A stretch of 64,000 nucleotides of DNA from Bacillota bacterium (lineage in GTDB: Bacteria > Bacillota > Clostridia > Acetivibrionales > DTU013), in the NCBI GenBank assembly GCA_023439545.1, contig JAEXNT010000072.1, forward strand, positions 1-64,000, given 5' to 3'. Below are positions 35,170 through 44,185 of this stretch, in pieces (within the stretch, counting starts at the first letter, position 1; each line of letters opens with the position of its first letter). The notes beneath the pieces were generated by a model, which saw only the letters and a list, made by a program, of their open reading frames with translations, was not told where the DNA came from and ran no database searches. A program made the position numbers and the translations under genes.

Positions 35170-36549
35170 ATGAACAGAAAACCCAATATTGTATATGTAT
35201 TCTCTGATCAGCAACGATATTCGGCACTGGGGTGTAATGGAAACAAGGTGGTAAGAACTCCCAATATAGACCGGATAGCTCAGGAAGGTATGGCTTTTGA
35301 TAATGCATTTTCAGCATGTCCCATATGTTCACCATATAGGGCACAGATTCTTACCGGCCTTTACGCCCATCAGAATGGCGTTGTATGTAATGAGTATAAA
35401 ATGCGCACCGATATAACAACTTTACCACTTGAGCTTAAAAAGGCTGGATACAGGTCAGCCTACATAGGAAAGTGGCATTTGGGCTATGGGCCGTATACTG
35501 AGGATAAAAGATACGGATTTGACTATATGGCAGCTAATAATTGTAACCATGACTATTATGACTGTCAGTATTATATCAATGAGGAAGGGCCGATCACAAA
35601 AGAAGGATGGGAAGGAACTGAGACTACAAACTATGCGATCCAATTTTTAAAGAGCCATTGTAAGGCATATCCAGACACACCGTTTATGATGATGATGAGT
35701 TGGACACCGCCGCACTGGCCATATAACAGATATCCGCAGGAATTCAATACTTATTTACCCGATGAAGTTGATTTATCTCCTAATGTTCCAGAGCAAATGG
35801 CTGATTTCGCATGTAAAGAGATAGCCCAATATTATGGAAGCTGTACTGCTCTTGACGCTGAATTTGGGAGGCTTATGGACGCTCTGGAAAAGTTGGGAAT
35901 AGTTGATAATACGATTGTCTGTTTTACCTCCGATCATGGAGACCATCTTAGCAGCCATGGTTATGGGAAACCGTCTGATTATTGGATGCATCATACAATG
36001 CGCGGTTCTAAGGCTACACCGTACGAAGAATCGATACATGTTCCGTTCCTCATTAAATGGCCTGGGAAAATTAAACCTGGACAGAGAAACAATGTACTTT
36101 TTAACAGTGTTGATGTAATGCCTACTTTATTATCGTTATGCGGCCTAACCATTCCCGGCGAGATTTTCGGGAAGGATTTATCCGGAGCTGCTCTTGGTGG
36201 AAAATGTGAGACACCTGATTCAGTATATCTGCAGATATTGGGTCCAGGTTGGCCACACAGGGGTAAGTGGCTTGGATACTGGAGAGGGGTACGTACCGAT
36301 AGATGGGTATATGCACGGTGGTGGAAAGACGAGGTTGAGCCAAAGCTGTTTGACAGACTCAATGATCCATATGAAATGGATAACCTTTATGGCAAACCAG
36401 AATATGCGCAAATTCAGGAAATGATGGAAAAGCGTCTTGAACAATGGATGGAATATACAAATGATCCTTTTGACACTGGTGAACGTGATCCTAAAACCGG
36501 AATGCTTCTTCTTGGACAAAAGTTCTCAGATGACAAATGGAATAAATAG
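35170..36549 (+). CDS. type I sulfatase (Cys-type), cytosolic, second
   Basis: A 459-residue sulfatase. The formylglycine motif is CSPYR with Cys53 in CPICSPYRAQILTG. N-terminal metal residues lie in VFSDQQRYSALG, and the later site is FTSDHGDHLSSHG. No signal peptide. It is clearly distinct in sequence from the sulfatase at 31447, so the substrate probably carries two kinds of sulfate ester, or two substrates are handled. AAAAGGATGA precedes ATG 35170. Confidence 0.9.
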   Translation: MNRKPNIVYVFSDQQRYSALGCNGNKVVRTPNIDRIAQEGMAFDNAFSACPICSPYRAQILTGLYAHQNGVVCNEYKMRTDITTLPLELKKAGYRSAYIGKWHLGYGPYTEDKRYGFDYMAANNCNHDYYDCQYYINEEGPITKEGWEGTETTNYAIQFLKSHCKAYPDTPFMMMMSWTPPHWPYNRYPQEFNTYLPDEVDLSPNVPEQMADFACKEIAQYYGSCTALDAEFGRLMDALEKLGIVDNTIVCFTSDHGDHLSSHGYGKPSDYWMHHTMRGSKATPYEESIHVPFLIKWPGKIKPGQRNNVLFNSVDVMPTLLSLCGLTIPGEIFGKDLSGAALGGKCETPDSVYLQILGPGWPHRGKWLGYWRGVRTDRWVYARWWKDEVEPKLFDRLNDPYEMDNLYGKPEYAQIQEMMEKRLEQWMEYTNDPFDTGERDPKTGMLLLGQKFSDDKWNK

Positions 36550-36561
36550 GGTAAGGCAGAA

Positions 36562-36651
36562 TATGCCCGAAGTAACTATAAGCGATATCCACCGTTGGAG
36601 GGACGCATGGAGAAAGTCAAAAGGGTATGGATTCGTCTGGGGAAATGAATA
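36562..36651 (+). CDS. possible 29-residue peptide or gene tail
   Basis: ATG 36562 follows AAGG by a few bases and reads M-P-E-V-T-I-S-D-I-H-R-W-R to the stop at 36651. It is rich in Trp, Arg and Lys. It may be a real short peptide or the tail of a deleted gene. No family recognised. Confidence 0.3.
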
Positions 36652-36687
36652 GAAAATAGCAATAAAAGGAAGAGGCAGGTGTAGTTA

Positions 36688-37629
36688 GTGAAAAAACTCA
36701 AAATTTTAGTTGTAGGAAGCCTGAATATGGACTTGCTGGTAAATGTTTCTGAAATGCCGAAGATTGGTGAAACGGTTTTGGGGAAAAGCTTTAAAACAGT
36801 ACCTGGAGGGAAAGGAGCCAATCAGGCGTTTGCAGCCTCGAAGCTGGGTGGCGAGGTGCATATGCTTGGGAATGTTGGTGTTGATGAATACGGAAAAATT
36901 CTTATTGAAAGTCTGAAAAGCGTTGGTGTAAACACAGATAGTATAGAAAGAAAAAAATATATACATACTGGACTTGCTTTTATTGTTGTTGAGAAAAACG
37001 GGGACAACAATATTATCGTGGTCCCTGGTGCTAATAGCACATGCTCACAGGAGTATATCAGTAAACATAAAGACATTATTGAAATGTGTGATATTGTTTT
37101 GCTTCAATTAGAAATACCCATAGATACAGTGTCATATACGGTTGAAATTGCAAGGCAAATGAATAAGATTATTGTTTTGAATCCTGCTCCTGCGCCGCAT
37201 GATCTTCCGGATAATATACTTAAAAAAATCGATATAATAACACCAAATGAAACTGAGCTGCAAAAACTCACGGGTATGGCAACGGACTCAATTAGTGATA
37301 TTAAAAAAGCGGCTAATATACTAATATCTAAAGGTGTTAAAACGGTTATTGTTACCTGGGGGAATAAAGGCGCCGTAGTGGTTACAAATAATAATTGCTC
37401 TATTTATAATGTAGAAGATGTCAAGGTGCTTGACACTACAGCTGCCGGTGACTCTTTTACTGCAGCAGTAGCAGTGGCCATGTCAGAAGGTAAAACTCTC
37501 GAAGAAGCAATTAATTTTGCGAATAGAGTTGCAACTGTAGTAGTTACACGGGAAGGCGCTCAAACGTCCATTCCTTCTAAAGCTGAAGTAGAACAGTTTT
37601 ATATTGATAACAACTTTGCAAAGAGCTAG
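36688..37629 (+). CDS. rbsK: ribokinase (PfkB family)
   Basis: A 313-residue sugar kinase. The N-terminal signature is GSLNMDLLVNVSEMPKIGET, with PGGKGANQAFAASKLG (substrate site). The C-terminal PfkB motif is DTTAAGDSFTAAVAVAMSEG with catalytic Asp. Overall pattern fits ribokinase, converting ribose to ribose 5-phosphate. The gene is complete. Six bases past its stop the sequence jumps into the middle of an alcohol dehydrogenase, so the end lies at a recombination joint. Confidence 0.88.
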   Translation: MKKLKILVVGSLNMDLLVNVSEMPKIGETVLGKSFKTVPGGKGANQAFAASKLGGEVHMLGNVGVDEYGKILIESLKSVGVNTDSIERKKYIHTGLAFIVVEKNGDNNIIVVPGANSTCSQEYISKHKDIIEMCDIVLLQLEIPIDTVSYTVEIARQMNKIIVLNPAPAPHDLPDNILKKIDIITPNETELQKLTGMATDSISDIKKAANILISKGVKTVIVTWGNKGAVVVTNNNCSIYNVEDVKVLDTTAAGDSFTAAVAVAMSEGKTLEEAINFANRVATVVVTREGAQTSIPSKAEVEQFYIDNNFAKS

Positions 37630-37631
37630 AG

Positions 37632-38306
37632 GCGCGGAAAATGCAAATACTGCATGGAAGGTATTTATGGATGGTGTGAAAATAAGCGGGCATACGGCTG
37701 GCACATGAATGGCACGATGAGCGAATATTTGATTGCGGAAGAAGTAAACTGCTGTCCACTGCCGGAACAGCTTCCCTTTGAGGATGCTGCGTTTATGGCT
37801 TGCTCCGCCGGGACAGCTTACTCTGCACTCAAGAAGTTGAGCAATACAGTATTTAACGGGTATTTGGCAATCGTAGGCCTTGGCCCAATTGGAATTGTAG
37901 CTTCTTTAATTGCAATGGCAAAAAGATGGCAGATCATTTCGTTTGACCTAAGCAAAGATCGAGTGGAATTTGCAAAGCAACTTGGAATTAATGCATTTTG
38001 CAGCGAGAACGATATGCCGATTGCTAAACAGGTTAAAAGCAGAATGCAGGGTAAATGCCCGATGCTTGTGTTGGATACAAGCGGTCACCCGGAAGGCCTT
38101 GTCAATGCAATCGCGATTTGTGAAAACGGCGCCCATGTTGTTACTATCGGCAAGGGCAGACGTACTTATCAAATGAGCAGCGATTTTAACATCAGCGAGC
38201 TTGTGGTTAAGCAGATTAACCTTCAGGGCTCGTGGGTGTTCACGCTGCCGGAGTATTACGAACTGCTTGAGTTCATGCTCGATAACAAGCTCTCGCTGGT
38301 GATGGA
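37632..38306 (+). pseudogene. 5'-truncated zinc alcohol dehydrogenase, fused to a sulfatase remnant
   Basis: Begins abruptly inside the structural zinc loop (G-K-C-K-Y-C-M-E-G...C), lacking the first 90 or so residues with the catalytic zinc ligands. It continues through the Rossmann motif VGLGPIGIVASL and stops after LLEFMLDNKLSLVMD. The frame then runs without a break into a sulfatase tail (38307-39276). The joined frame has an ATG at 37654 but no ribosome site. Activity is not expected. Confidence 0.8.
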
Positions 38307-39276
38307 TGCCGGTCTTTCTTTTATTGATACAAATGCAAATGCGGACAACTGGTTTTTGCAGATTGAAGCGTTTGATCCTCATGAACCCTTTTTCGCTCCT
38401 GAAGAATTTAGGAAGCTGTATCCTGATAATTACATCGGACCTCATTTTGATTGGCCTGATTATACGTCTGTAACTGAAACGCAAGAGCAAATCGACCATG
38501 TTCGTAATGAATATTGTGCGCTTTTGACGATGTGCGACCACACGCTTGGACGGCTGATAGACAAGCTGGATGAGCTTAACCTCTGGATGGACACAATGCT
38601 CATTGTCAATACGGATCACGGTTTTTTGCTGAGCGAGCATGACTATTGGGCAAAATGTATGATGCCGTTTTATAATGAGATATCGCATATCCCTATGTTT
38701 ATATGGGATCCACGCTTAAAAATTTCTAACGAACGCCGCAGCAGTTTAATCCAGACTATTGATCTTGCACCTACAATTTTAAATTACTTTAATGTCCCTA
38801 TTCCGAAGGATATGACGGGTAAGGTGCTTGACAATGTGATATTGAAGGATAATGCTGTCAGAGATGCTGCAATCTTTGGTATCCATGGCGGGCACGTGAA
38901 TTGCACTGACGGCCACTATGTATACATGCGTGCGCCTGTGTCAGCGGATAATCAGCCGCTGTACAACTATACGCTGATGCCGACGCACATGCGAAACAGA
39001 TTCAGTGTGCGGGATCTTCATGATATGGAGCTTGCAGAGCCGTTTTCCTTTACCAAGGGGTGCAAAATTCTTAAAATCGCATCCAAGGGAATACCAGAGC
39101 TGGATTTTTCGTCATACAAGTTTGGAACGCTGCTATATGATACATTTAATGATCCTTACCAGCTAAACCCTATTAAAAACAGTGAAATTGAAAGTAAGAT
39201 GATTCAAAAAATGTGTGCTGTCATGGAAGAAAATGATTGTCCGACCGAACAATATGAACGTCTTGGATTGAAATAA
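38307..39276 (+). pseudogene. 5'-truncated sulfatase, in frame behind the ADH remnant
   Basis: About 322 residues of a sulfatase from WFLQIEAFDPHEPFF onward, including VNTDHGFLLSEHDYW and the C-terminal region. The N-terminal third, with the CxPxR site and first metal residues, is absent, so it cannot be a working sulfatase. Together with the ADH piece it forms a 540-codon chimeric frame. Confidence 0.8.
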
Positions 39277-39326
39277 AAGCAAGAGAGCCACCGGTTAATT
39301 TGATTGGCAATGGAATGGAGCTAGTT

Positions 39327-39546
39327 ATGAAAAATTCATTATTACTTAACAGTGAGATTTTGTCTACAATTTCTCGCATGGGACATACAGACGGACTTAC
39401 AATCAGTGATTGTGGCCTGCCTATACACGATAACGTAAAATGTATCGACCTTGCGATAAAAAAATTTACCAGGCTTTTTTGACGTGCTAAATGCGGTACT
39501 CAGTGAACTGCCTGCTGAACGAATTGTAATTGCATCCGAGCTGTAG
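39327..39546 (+). pseudogene. rbsD: frameshifted, C-terminally truncated D-ribose pyranase (rbsD)
   Basis: ATG 39327 starts LLLNSEILSTISRMGHTDGL, ISDCGLPI and DLAIKK, the RbsD N-terminal half including the conserved His of GHTD. A run of six T at 39475-39480 shifts the frame. DVLNAVLSEL and IVIASEL then continue in the next frame to the stop at 39544. The rest of RbsD is missing; the next bases belong to ribokinase. Confidence 0.8.
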
Positions 39547-39695
39547 CATCAATCGTTGTAACCAGAAAAGGGGCTCAATCCTCGATGCCGTCAATAGAGG
39601 AAGTAAATAGATTCATTGTGAATGTAGTATCGGGAAGAGGAGAAAAGATTGGTGAAAGAATTATAGATGAATTTGGAGGGGTAGAATCAATATGA
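39546..39695 (+). pseudogene. rbsK: C-terminal remnant of a second ribokinase
   Basis: A-S-I-V-V-T-R-K-G-A-Q-S-S-M-P-S-I-E-E-V is the ribokinase C-terminus, closely parallel to VVVTREGAQTSIPSKAEVEQF in the intact rbsK at 36688. The stop TGA (39693-39695) overlaps the start of the next dehydrogenase as ATGA, showing that an intact rbsK-ADH pair once stood here. An internal deletion joined rbsD to this tail. Confidence 0.8.
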
Positions 39696-40765
39696 GTATT
39701 CCAAAGACTATGAAAGCGCTGGTTGCCTACGGAAACGGAGATTATCGATATGAACTGGAATATCCGACTCCAATGTGCGGACCGGACGACATTATTATCA
39801 AAACCGAGGGTTGTGGTATTTGCGCAGGAGATCTGAAATGCATGCATGGCGCTGCACGCTTTTGGGGTGACGGTAACCAGCCGTCTTGGGTCAAACCACC
39901 GTTTATTCCGGGACATGAATTTTTGGGTATTATTGTTGAAATAGGTGAAAATGTAAGGGGCTATAAACCGGGAGATCGTATTACCGCCGATCAAATCGTC
40001 CCATGCGGTAAATGCATGTTCTGCAAATCTGGGCGGTATTGGATGTGCCAGCCTCACGCTACCTTCGGCTTCCAAAAGGAAAACAACGGAGGCATGGCTG
40101 AATATGTTCGCTACCCGAAAACTTCTGTCTTGCATAGAGTCCCCCAAAGCCTGCCGCTGGAAAAAGCCCTCCTGATTGAGCCTTACGCATGCTCGAAGCA
40201 TTGTGTTGATCGAGCACAGATAAGTAACGAGGATGTAGTGGTGATTTCAGGAGCAGGTACGCTTGGCTTGGGGATGACTACTTATGCACATATGAAAAAT
40301 CCAGCCAGGCTCATTGTTTTAGATATGATGGATTCACGTCTGGAAAAAGCAAAAGAATTCGGTGCAGATATAATAATAAATCCCGGCAAATCAAATTCAG
40401 TAAAAGAGATACTTGATATGACCGGGGATTATGGCTGTGATATTTATATAGAAGCTACGGGTCATCCGTCCAGTGTTAACCAGGGATTGCAAATGATCCG
40501 GAAGCTTGGGCGTTTTGTGGAGTTTTCAGTGTTTGGTTCTGACACCACTGTGGATTGGTCGATCATAGGTGATGGCAAGGAACTTGATGTGCTTGGCGCA
40601 CACCTTTCTCCTTACTGCTTCCCGTTTGTAATAGAGCATATTGCTGACGGAACACTTAAAACAGATGGAATAATACAAAAATCCTTTAAGCTCGAAGAAT
40701 GGGAGAAGGCTTTTGAATATGCTACAGGAAAATATGGAGATTTTAAGGTTGTATTTACCTTTTAA
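39692..40765 (+). CDS. zinc-dependent medium-chain alcohol/polyol dehydrogenase
   Basis: A 357-residue MDR dehydrogenase. The catalytic zinc site is around CGICAGDLKCMHG and GHEFLGII. The structural zinc loop is CGKCMFCKSGRYWMC (about 110-124). The Rossmann motif is GAGTLGLGMTTYA. It resembles polyol or sugar-alcohol dehydrogenases of the erythritol/threonine dehydrogenase group; the substrate is not readable. GGAGGGG lies before ATG 39692. It is the last intact gene of the island. Confidence 0.85.
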   Translation: MSIPKTMKALVAYGNGDYRYELEYPTPMCGPDDIIIKTEGCGICAGDLKCMHGAARFWGDGNQPSWVKPPFIPGHEFLGIIVEIGENVRGYKPGDRITADQIVPCGKCMFCKSGRYWMCQPHATFGFQKENNGGMAEYVRYPKTSVLHRVPQSLPLEKALLIEPYACSKHCVDRAQISNEDVVVISGAGTLGLGMTTYAHMKNPARLIVLDMMDSRLEKAKEFGADIIINPGKSNSVKEILDMTGDYGCDIYIEATGHPSSVNQGLQMIRKLGRFVEFSVFGSDTTVDWSIIGDGKELDVLGAHLSPYCFPFVIEHIADGTLKTDGIIQKSFKLEEWEKAFEYATGKYGDFKVVFTF

Positions 40766-40883
40766 AACAGAGAAAGCACTGGGTCAGATTACTTAACGGG
40801 TATTGATACCACCGGGTTAGTATACGGGAGTTCGAGAAACCCACTCCTAATATAATAAGACTAACCAAATCGGAAGTATCTAC

Positions 40884-41003
40884 AATGAAGTATACCATAG
40901 AAGGCAAGTAATATTCGGAAAGTATAAAGCGGAAATAGGAAAAATATTAAGAGAGATATGTACAAGGAATGGAGTAGAGATTATAGAAGCAAATGCATGC
41001 CCA
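40884..41003 (+). pseudogene. tnpA: IS200/IS605-type tnpA fragment
   Basis: One frame reads VIFGKYKAEIGKILREIC and then NGVEIIEANACP, the middle of a Y1 (HUH) IS200-type transposase just before its D-H-V-H motif. Both ends are missing. It joins directly to a solute-binding-protein tail at 41005. The region 40766-40883 shows nothing else recognisable. Confidence 0.7.
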
Positions 41004-41004
41004 C

Positions 41005-41088
41005 GGCGGCTATTTTGCCGGGAAGAAATCCGCAGAGGATGCGGCAAAGGCAATGCAAAACAAAATGAACCTCTATTTGAACGAATAA
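41005..41088 (+). pseudogene. C-terminal fragment of a sugar ABC solute-binding protein
   Basis: GGYFAGKKSAEDAAKAMQNK followed by MNLYLNE and stop is the typical last helix of family 1 solute-binding proteins. Nothing of the rest of the gene remains. It marks another deleted transporter. Confidence 0.65.
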
Positions 41089-41184
41089 AACTGCATTACA
41101 ATAATTTTATTTGACATATAATTGGCGAAAATATAAAATTATATAAATATATTTTATATATGGTCAAAATGTAAAATTGTAGGT

Positions 41185-41835
41185 ATGAGAATGAAGTTTG
41201 AATTCATCAAATTATTTTCAATAGATAGAAAAAGCCGTGCAGCCTCATTTACGGCATCCTTCATCCTGCTTGCCACAGCGGCTGTCAATGCTGTCAGCAT
41301 GTCGAGAAGCGGCGTATCGGTCATTTACAAAGCGGCCGGGTTTGCGTTTCAGCTGTCACTTGCCATCATACTGATTTATTCGGTCATGCTGGCAGCAATC
41401 CTGCATGACCGTATGGGCAGACCCGGCTTTGTTCTGATAACGGGAACAGGCTTGAAAACGGCCGTTTTTCTGATAGCGCTGCTTGGCGTTGTCAATGCGG
41501 CTCTGGCTATATATGCGATAGCTTCGGGTTTTACCTTTCCCGGCTGCTTGCGGAGTTTCAGCCATGTGATCATCTCACCGGTGCCGTTGTTTTTTTTGGA
41601 AGGTTTTGCATATTCCGATCAGGATTACCTGTTCATAGGCATGAGAAAACTGTCCGTATCGCTGAAAGAGATTGCGAAAGTCGATATTGCGCGCAGAAAG
41701 CTTGGAATGGGCTATATCATAAGCTTGATGGACTGCAGGGGCAAAAAGGTGAAAATTACCGCCAATGAACTGCTGAAAGACAAGTTTATCGAGTTTATCG
41801 GGAAGTACGACGCCGGGATCACGATTTACGAGTGA
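41185..41835 (+). CDS. membrane protein with PH-like C-terminal domain
   Basis: A 216-residue protein with about four hydrophobic segments between residues 20 and 135. A C-terminal stretch follows (about 140-216; LFIGMRKLSVSLKEIAKVDI) that looks like a bacterial PH-like/YcxB-type domain. No named family is certain. It begins the post-island sequence, with more GC-rich codons than the preceding genes. Confidence 0.6.
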   Translation: MRMKFEFIKLFSIDRKSRAASFTASFILLATAAVNAVSMSRSGVSVIYKAAGFAFQLSLAIILIYSVMLAAILHDRMGRPGFVLITGTGLKTAVFLIALLGVVNAALAIYAIASGFTFPGCLRSFSHVIISPVPLFFLEGFAYSDQDYLFIGMRKLSVSLKEIAKVDIARRKLGMGYIISLMDCRGKKVKITANELLKDKFIEFIGKYDAGITIYE

Positions 41836-41840
41836 GCTGT

Positions 41841-42106
41841 TCATATATCCAGGTATGTTTTTATTGCGCTTTTTACCTTATCCCTCACTTCGTCTGAATC
41901 GATCCTTCCGCGAATCTCACCCAGCCGTTCTTTGAGACAGCCAGGATCTGGTGCGCCATTGCTATGGAATCCTTTGCCAAACCTGTTTCTTCAGCTTTCA
42001 ACAAAGCTTCGACAGGATATATCCTTCTTCCCGGTTTTACCGATGTCATCGACAGGATAGTGACTATTGGCAGGGCTTCATTGGCCTCTTCGCCGTATAT
42101 TACTCC
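41841..42106 (-). pseudogene. MazF/PemK-type toxin remnant, N-terminally truncated and frameshifted
   Basis: The minus strand reads GVIYGEEANEALPIVTILSM, then TSVKPGRRIYPVEALL and DSIAMAHQILAVSK, the core of a MazF/PemK endoribonuclease. The match ERLGEIRGRIDSDEV continues in another frame after a one-base loss near 41922. The first 30 or so residues are missing (a stop lies just upstream in frame). No antitoxin gene is adjacent. Confidence 0.7.
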
Positions 42107-42112
42107 TGCTTT

Positions 42113-43795
42113 TTATTCACCGCTTTCCTGCCATTCCTTCGGCTCCTGCCACTCCTCCCATTCCTTCAGCTTTTCGGGATCGAGAGATGTCCCCGGTTTT
42201 TTCGGTATTTTTTGGCCCATCTGCTGCAAAGCCGCGTCCCTGTCCTCGGGCATGACATGTTCCTCCGGTTCCTTCCGGTTTTCAACTGCAGGTTTAGCGT
42301 CATCTCCGGTGGCGAAGCCAACTGTCTCCTTATCGTGCGCCGCCTGCCCGCGGCTTGTCGTCTCATCGCTTGCAGCCGGTTTTTTAAGCTGCCTGAGTTT
42401 ATTTTCGAGCATATTCATCCTGACGGAATATTTCCCGAGTTCCTTTGTCAATTCAAAATATGCGTTTGTAAGCCGCGCCATTTCCTTTTTGTTTTCGGAC
42501 CAGCCCATACGTACTTCTTCCACACTGTTCTGAAGCTGTTTGAAGGTATCGAGGATGATCTTCCTGACGTCTCCTCCAGACGGTGCGGGACTGCCTGCCT
42601 CACGATATTCAGATGAGTATTCCTGGACAGGGTACGAAGGAGTGTCCCCAAAAAGATCACCAAACTGATCGATGCTTACAAAGGCGAGCTTCAGGCCATT
42701 TACAACGGTACCCGGATAAATCTCGGGAGACATCGACGATACATATCTTCCGGCTTCCCCGGAGGAGGCCGGACTGCTGCCGTTCTGACCGCCGGATGAT
42801 GCGTCCCGGACGCCCGGCGTTCCGTACAATGCGCTTGTACTGGACTGTATCCGGTCCGACGCCGGCTTCAGGTATTTGTAATTTATACACTGTAGATTGC
42901 GTCCATACTGGTTGGAGTACCTTGACGGCTTGCTCCAGCCTTCGCCCGCTAATGAGCCTTCGCTGTAGTAGATCACATCCTCGCGCACCCAGAATATGAT
43001 CAGCCTGTTCTCAGTTTGCAATATTGAAGCCTTTTCGAACGAATGCACAGAGGAATGGACGACGATCTCGGGCGACCAGAGGTTTTTGTCGGGATCCTTC
43101 CGCTGGTATACCATTTCGAAAAGTTTGGGCGTGCGTCGCTGATAACATAAATGGATTATGCCGTTGCTGTCGATCAGGGCGTGGGGATATTCGCAATTCC
43201 CCTGGTATTTTGTGATCGGCATGAAATCACTCCAGTGCTTCTGCGCGGTATTGAACTTCTTGAAGCCCAACTGCAGGTATTTGCCGTCGTAAGACTGATA
43301 GAACGAGTATATGTTTTCATTGCTGTCATATATGATCGAGCAGGGAACGCTGCTCCCCGAAACGTAATCCACGACCTTGGGCGTGCCCAGCCTGTTGTTT
43401 GCCAGCACCTGATATGCCAGCATGAATGAGTTGTCATGCTGCAGAACGTAAAAAAGATACACCTGGTTTTTAAAAGGTACTATACACAACTGCTTATCGT
43501 ATGCAGCGGGGATCTTGCTGTTCAGTACAGGGACAGATTTCAGGCTTTGGCCGTCCAGCCTGGAATAAATAATATTCCCGCCGCTATCCTGGAACAGGAT
43601 GTGGAAGGACTCATTCTGGTCTATCTCGGCATAAAAGCTCTGGTATACATTTTTATGCAACACGGCTGCGTTGCTCCATACCCCTCTTGTCGTCAATGAA
43701 TTGAAACACAGGTTCTGCCTCTGGTCGCAGAATATGCTCCTGACTTCTCCTGTCGGATGCCTGAACACGAACTGCCTGTTCTGCAAATTGAACAT
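42113..43795 (-). CDS. large protein with beta-propeller-like N-domain and coiled-coil/disordered tail
   Basis: 560 residues. The first ~310 have recurring F-H-I-L-F-Q-D-S-G-G-N-I-I-Y-S-like motifs, resembling six- or seven-bladed sialidase/propeller folds (FHILFQDSGGNIIYSRLDGQ; IHLCYQRR). A Ser/Gly-rich linker follows at 320-350. Residues 415-470 form a coiled coil (VEEVRMGWSENKKEMARLTN). The tail is acidic and Pro/Glu/Lys/Trp-rich. No signal peptide. Not assigned to a named family; a spore-associated role is possible. It is divergent from the gene at 44186. Confidence 0.6.
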   Translation of the reverse strand: MFNLQNRQFVFRHPTGEVRSIFCDQRQNLCFNSLTTRGVWSNAAVLHKNVYQSFYAEIDQNESFHILFQDSGGNIIYSRLDGQSLKSVPVLNSKIPAAYDKQLCIVPFKNQVYLFYVLQHDNSFMLAYQVLANNRLGTPKVVDYVSGSSVPCSIIYDSNENIYSFYQSYDGKYLQLGFKKFNTAQKHWSDFMPITKYQGNCEYPHALIDSNGIIHLCYQRRTPKLFEMVYQRKDPDKNLWSPEIVVHSSVHSFEKASILQTENRLIIFWVREDVIYYSEGSLAGEGWSKPSRYSNQYGRNLQCINYKYLKPASDRIQSSTSALYGTPGVRDASSGGQNGSSPASSGEAGRYVSSMSPEIYPGTVVNGLKLAFVSIDQFGDLFGDTPSYPVQEYSSEYREAGSPAPSGGDVRKIILDTFKQLQNSVEEVRMGWSENKKEMARLTNAYFELTKELGKYSVRMNMLENKLRQLKKPAASDETTSRGQAAHDKETVGFATGDDAKPAVENRKEPEEHVMPEDRDAALQQMGQKIPKKPGTSLDPEKLKEWEEWQEPKEWQESGE

Positions 43796-43909
43796 TTGAC
43801 TCCACTCACACTTCCATAGAACTATTCTTATTTATATATATGACGATATCGATTTGATTTATGGCAGCATATGTTCCGGATTTATAAAGTTTTACTAAGG
43901 ATCGGCTGG

Positions 43910-44087
43910 AATATTACTTCCGGTTTTTTAATGGATTTCTGCTTCGCAGAAATGCTACATTAATGAAACATTTCGCTTTAGCGAAATCTATTGGGGAATG
44001 GAGCGGGCTGGTCGCAAGCTTCGCTTGCTGCTCGCCCATGCAGCCCGGTTAGTGTAATTCCCCGGAAAAATTATCGGAAGTTATATT
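43910..44087. repeat. compact element of nested hairpins
   Basis: The outer pair AATATTACTTCCG (43910-43922) and CGGAAGTTATATT (44075-44087) match at 12 of 13. They enclose ATTTCTGC-TTC-GCAGAAAT (43935-43953) and ATTTCGC-TTTA-GCGAAAT (43970-43987). A third arm follows: GGGGAAT/ATTCCCC (43993-44063), with GGGCTG/CAGCCC and GCAAGC-TTC-GCTTGC inside. It fills the spacer 43796-44185, which has no gene. Confidence 0.65.
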
Positions 44088-44185
44088 TCAACGATTCCTT
44101 AATATCACAAAAAAGCGGATGTAACATATTATGAAAATGAGAGGGAAATCAAATAATATAGCTTTAAATGAAGGGGGATTTAGAT

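Noticed and set aside
38307..39276. Third functional sulfatase
   Set aside because: Lacks the N-terminal third, including the CxPxR formylglycine site and first metal residues.
41951..42616. 221-codon plus-strand frame rich in Phe, Cys and Arg
   Set aside because: Antisense to the mazF remnant and the 42113-43795 gene; composition typical of a shadow frame.
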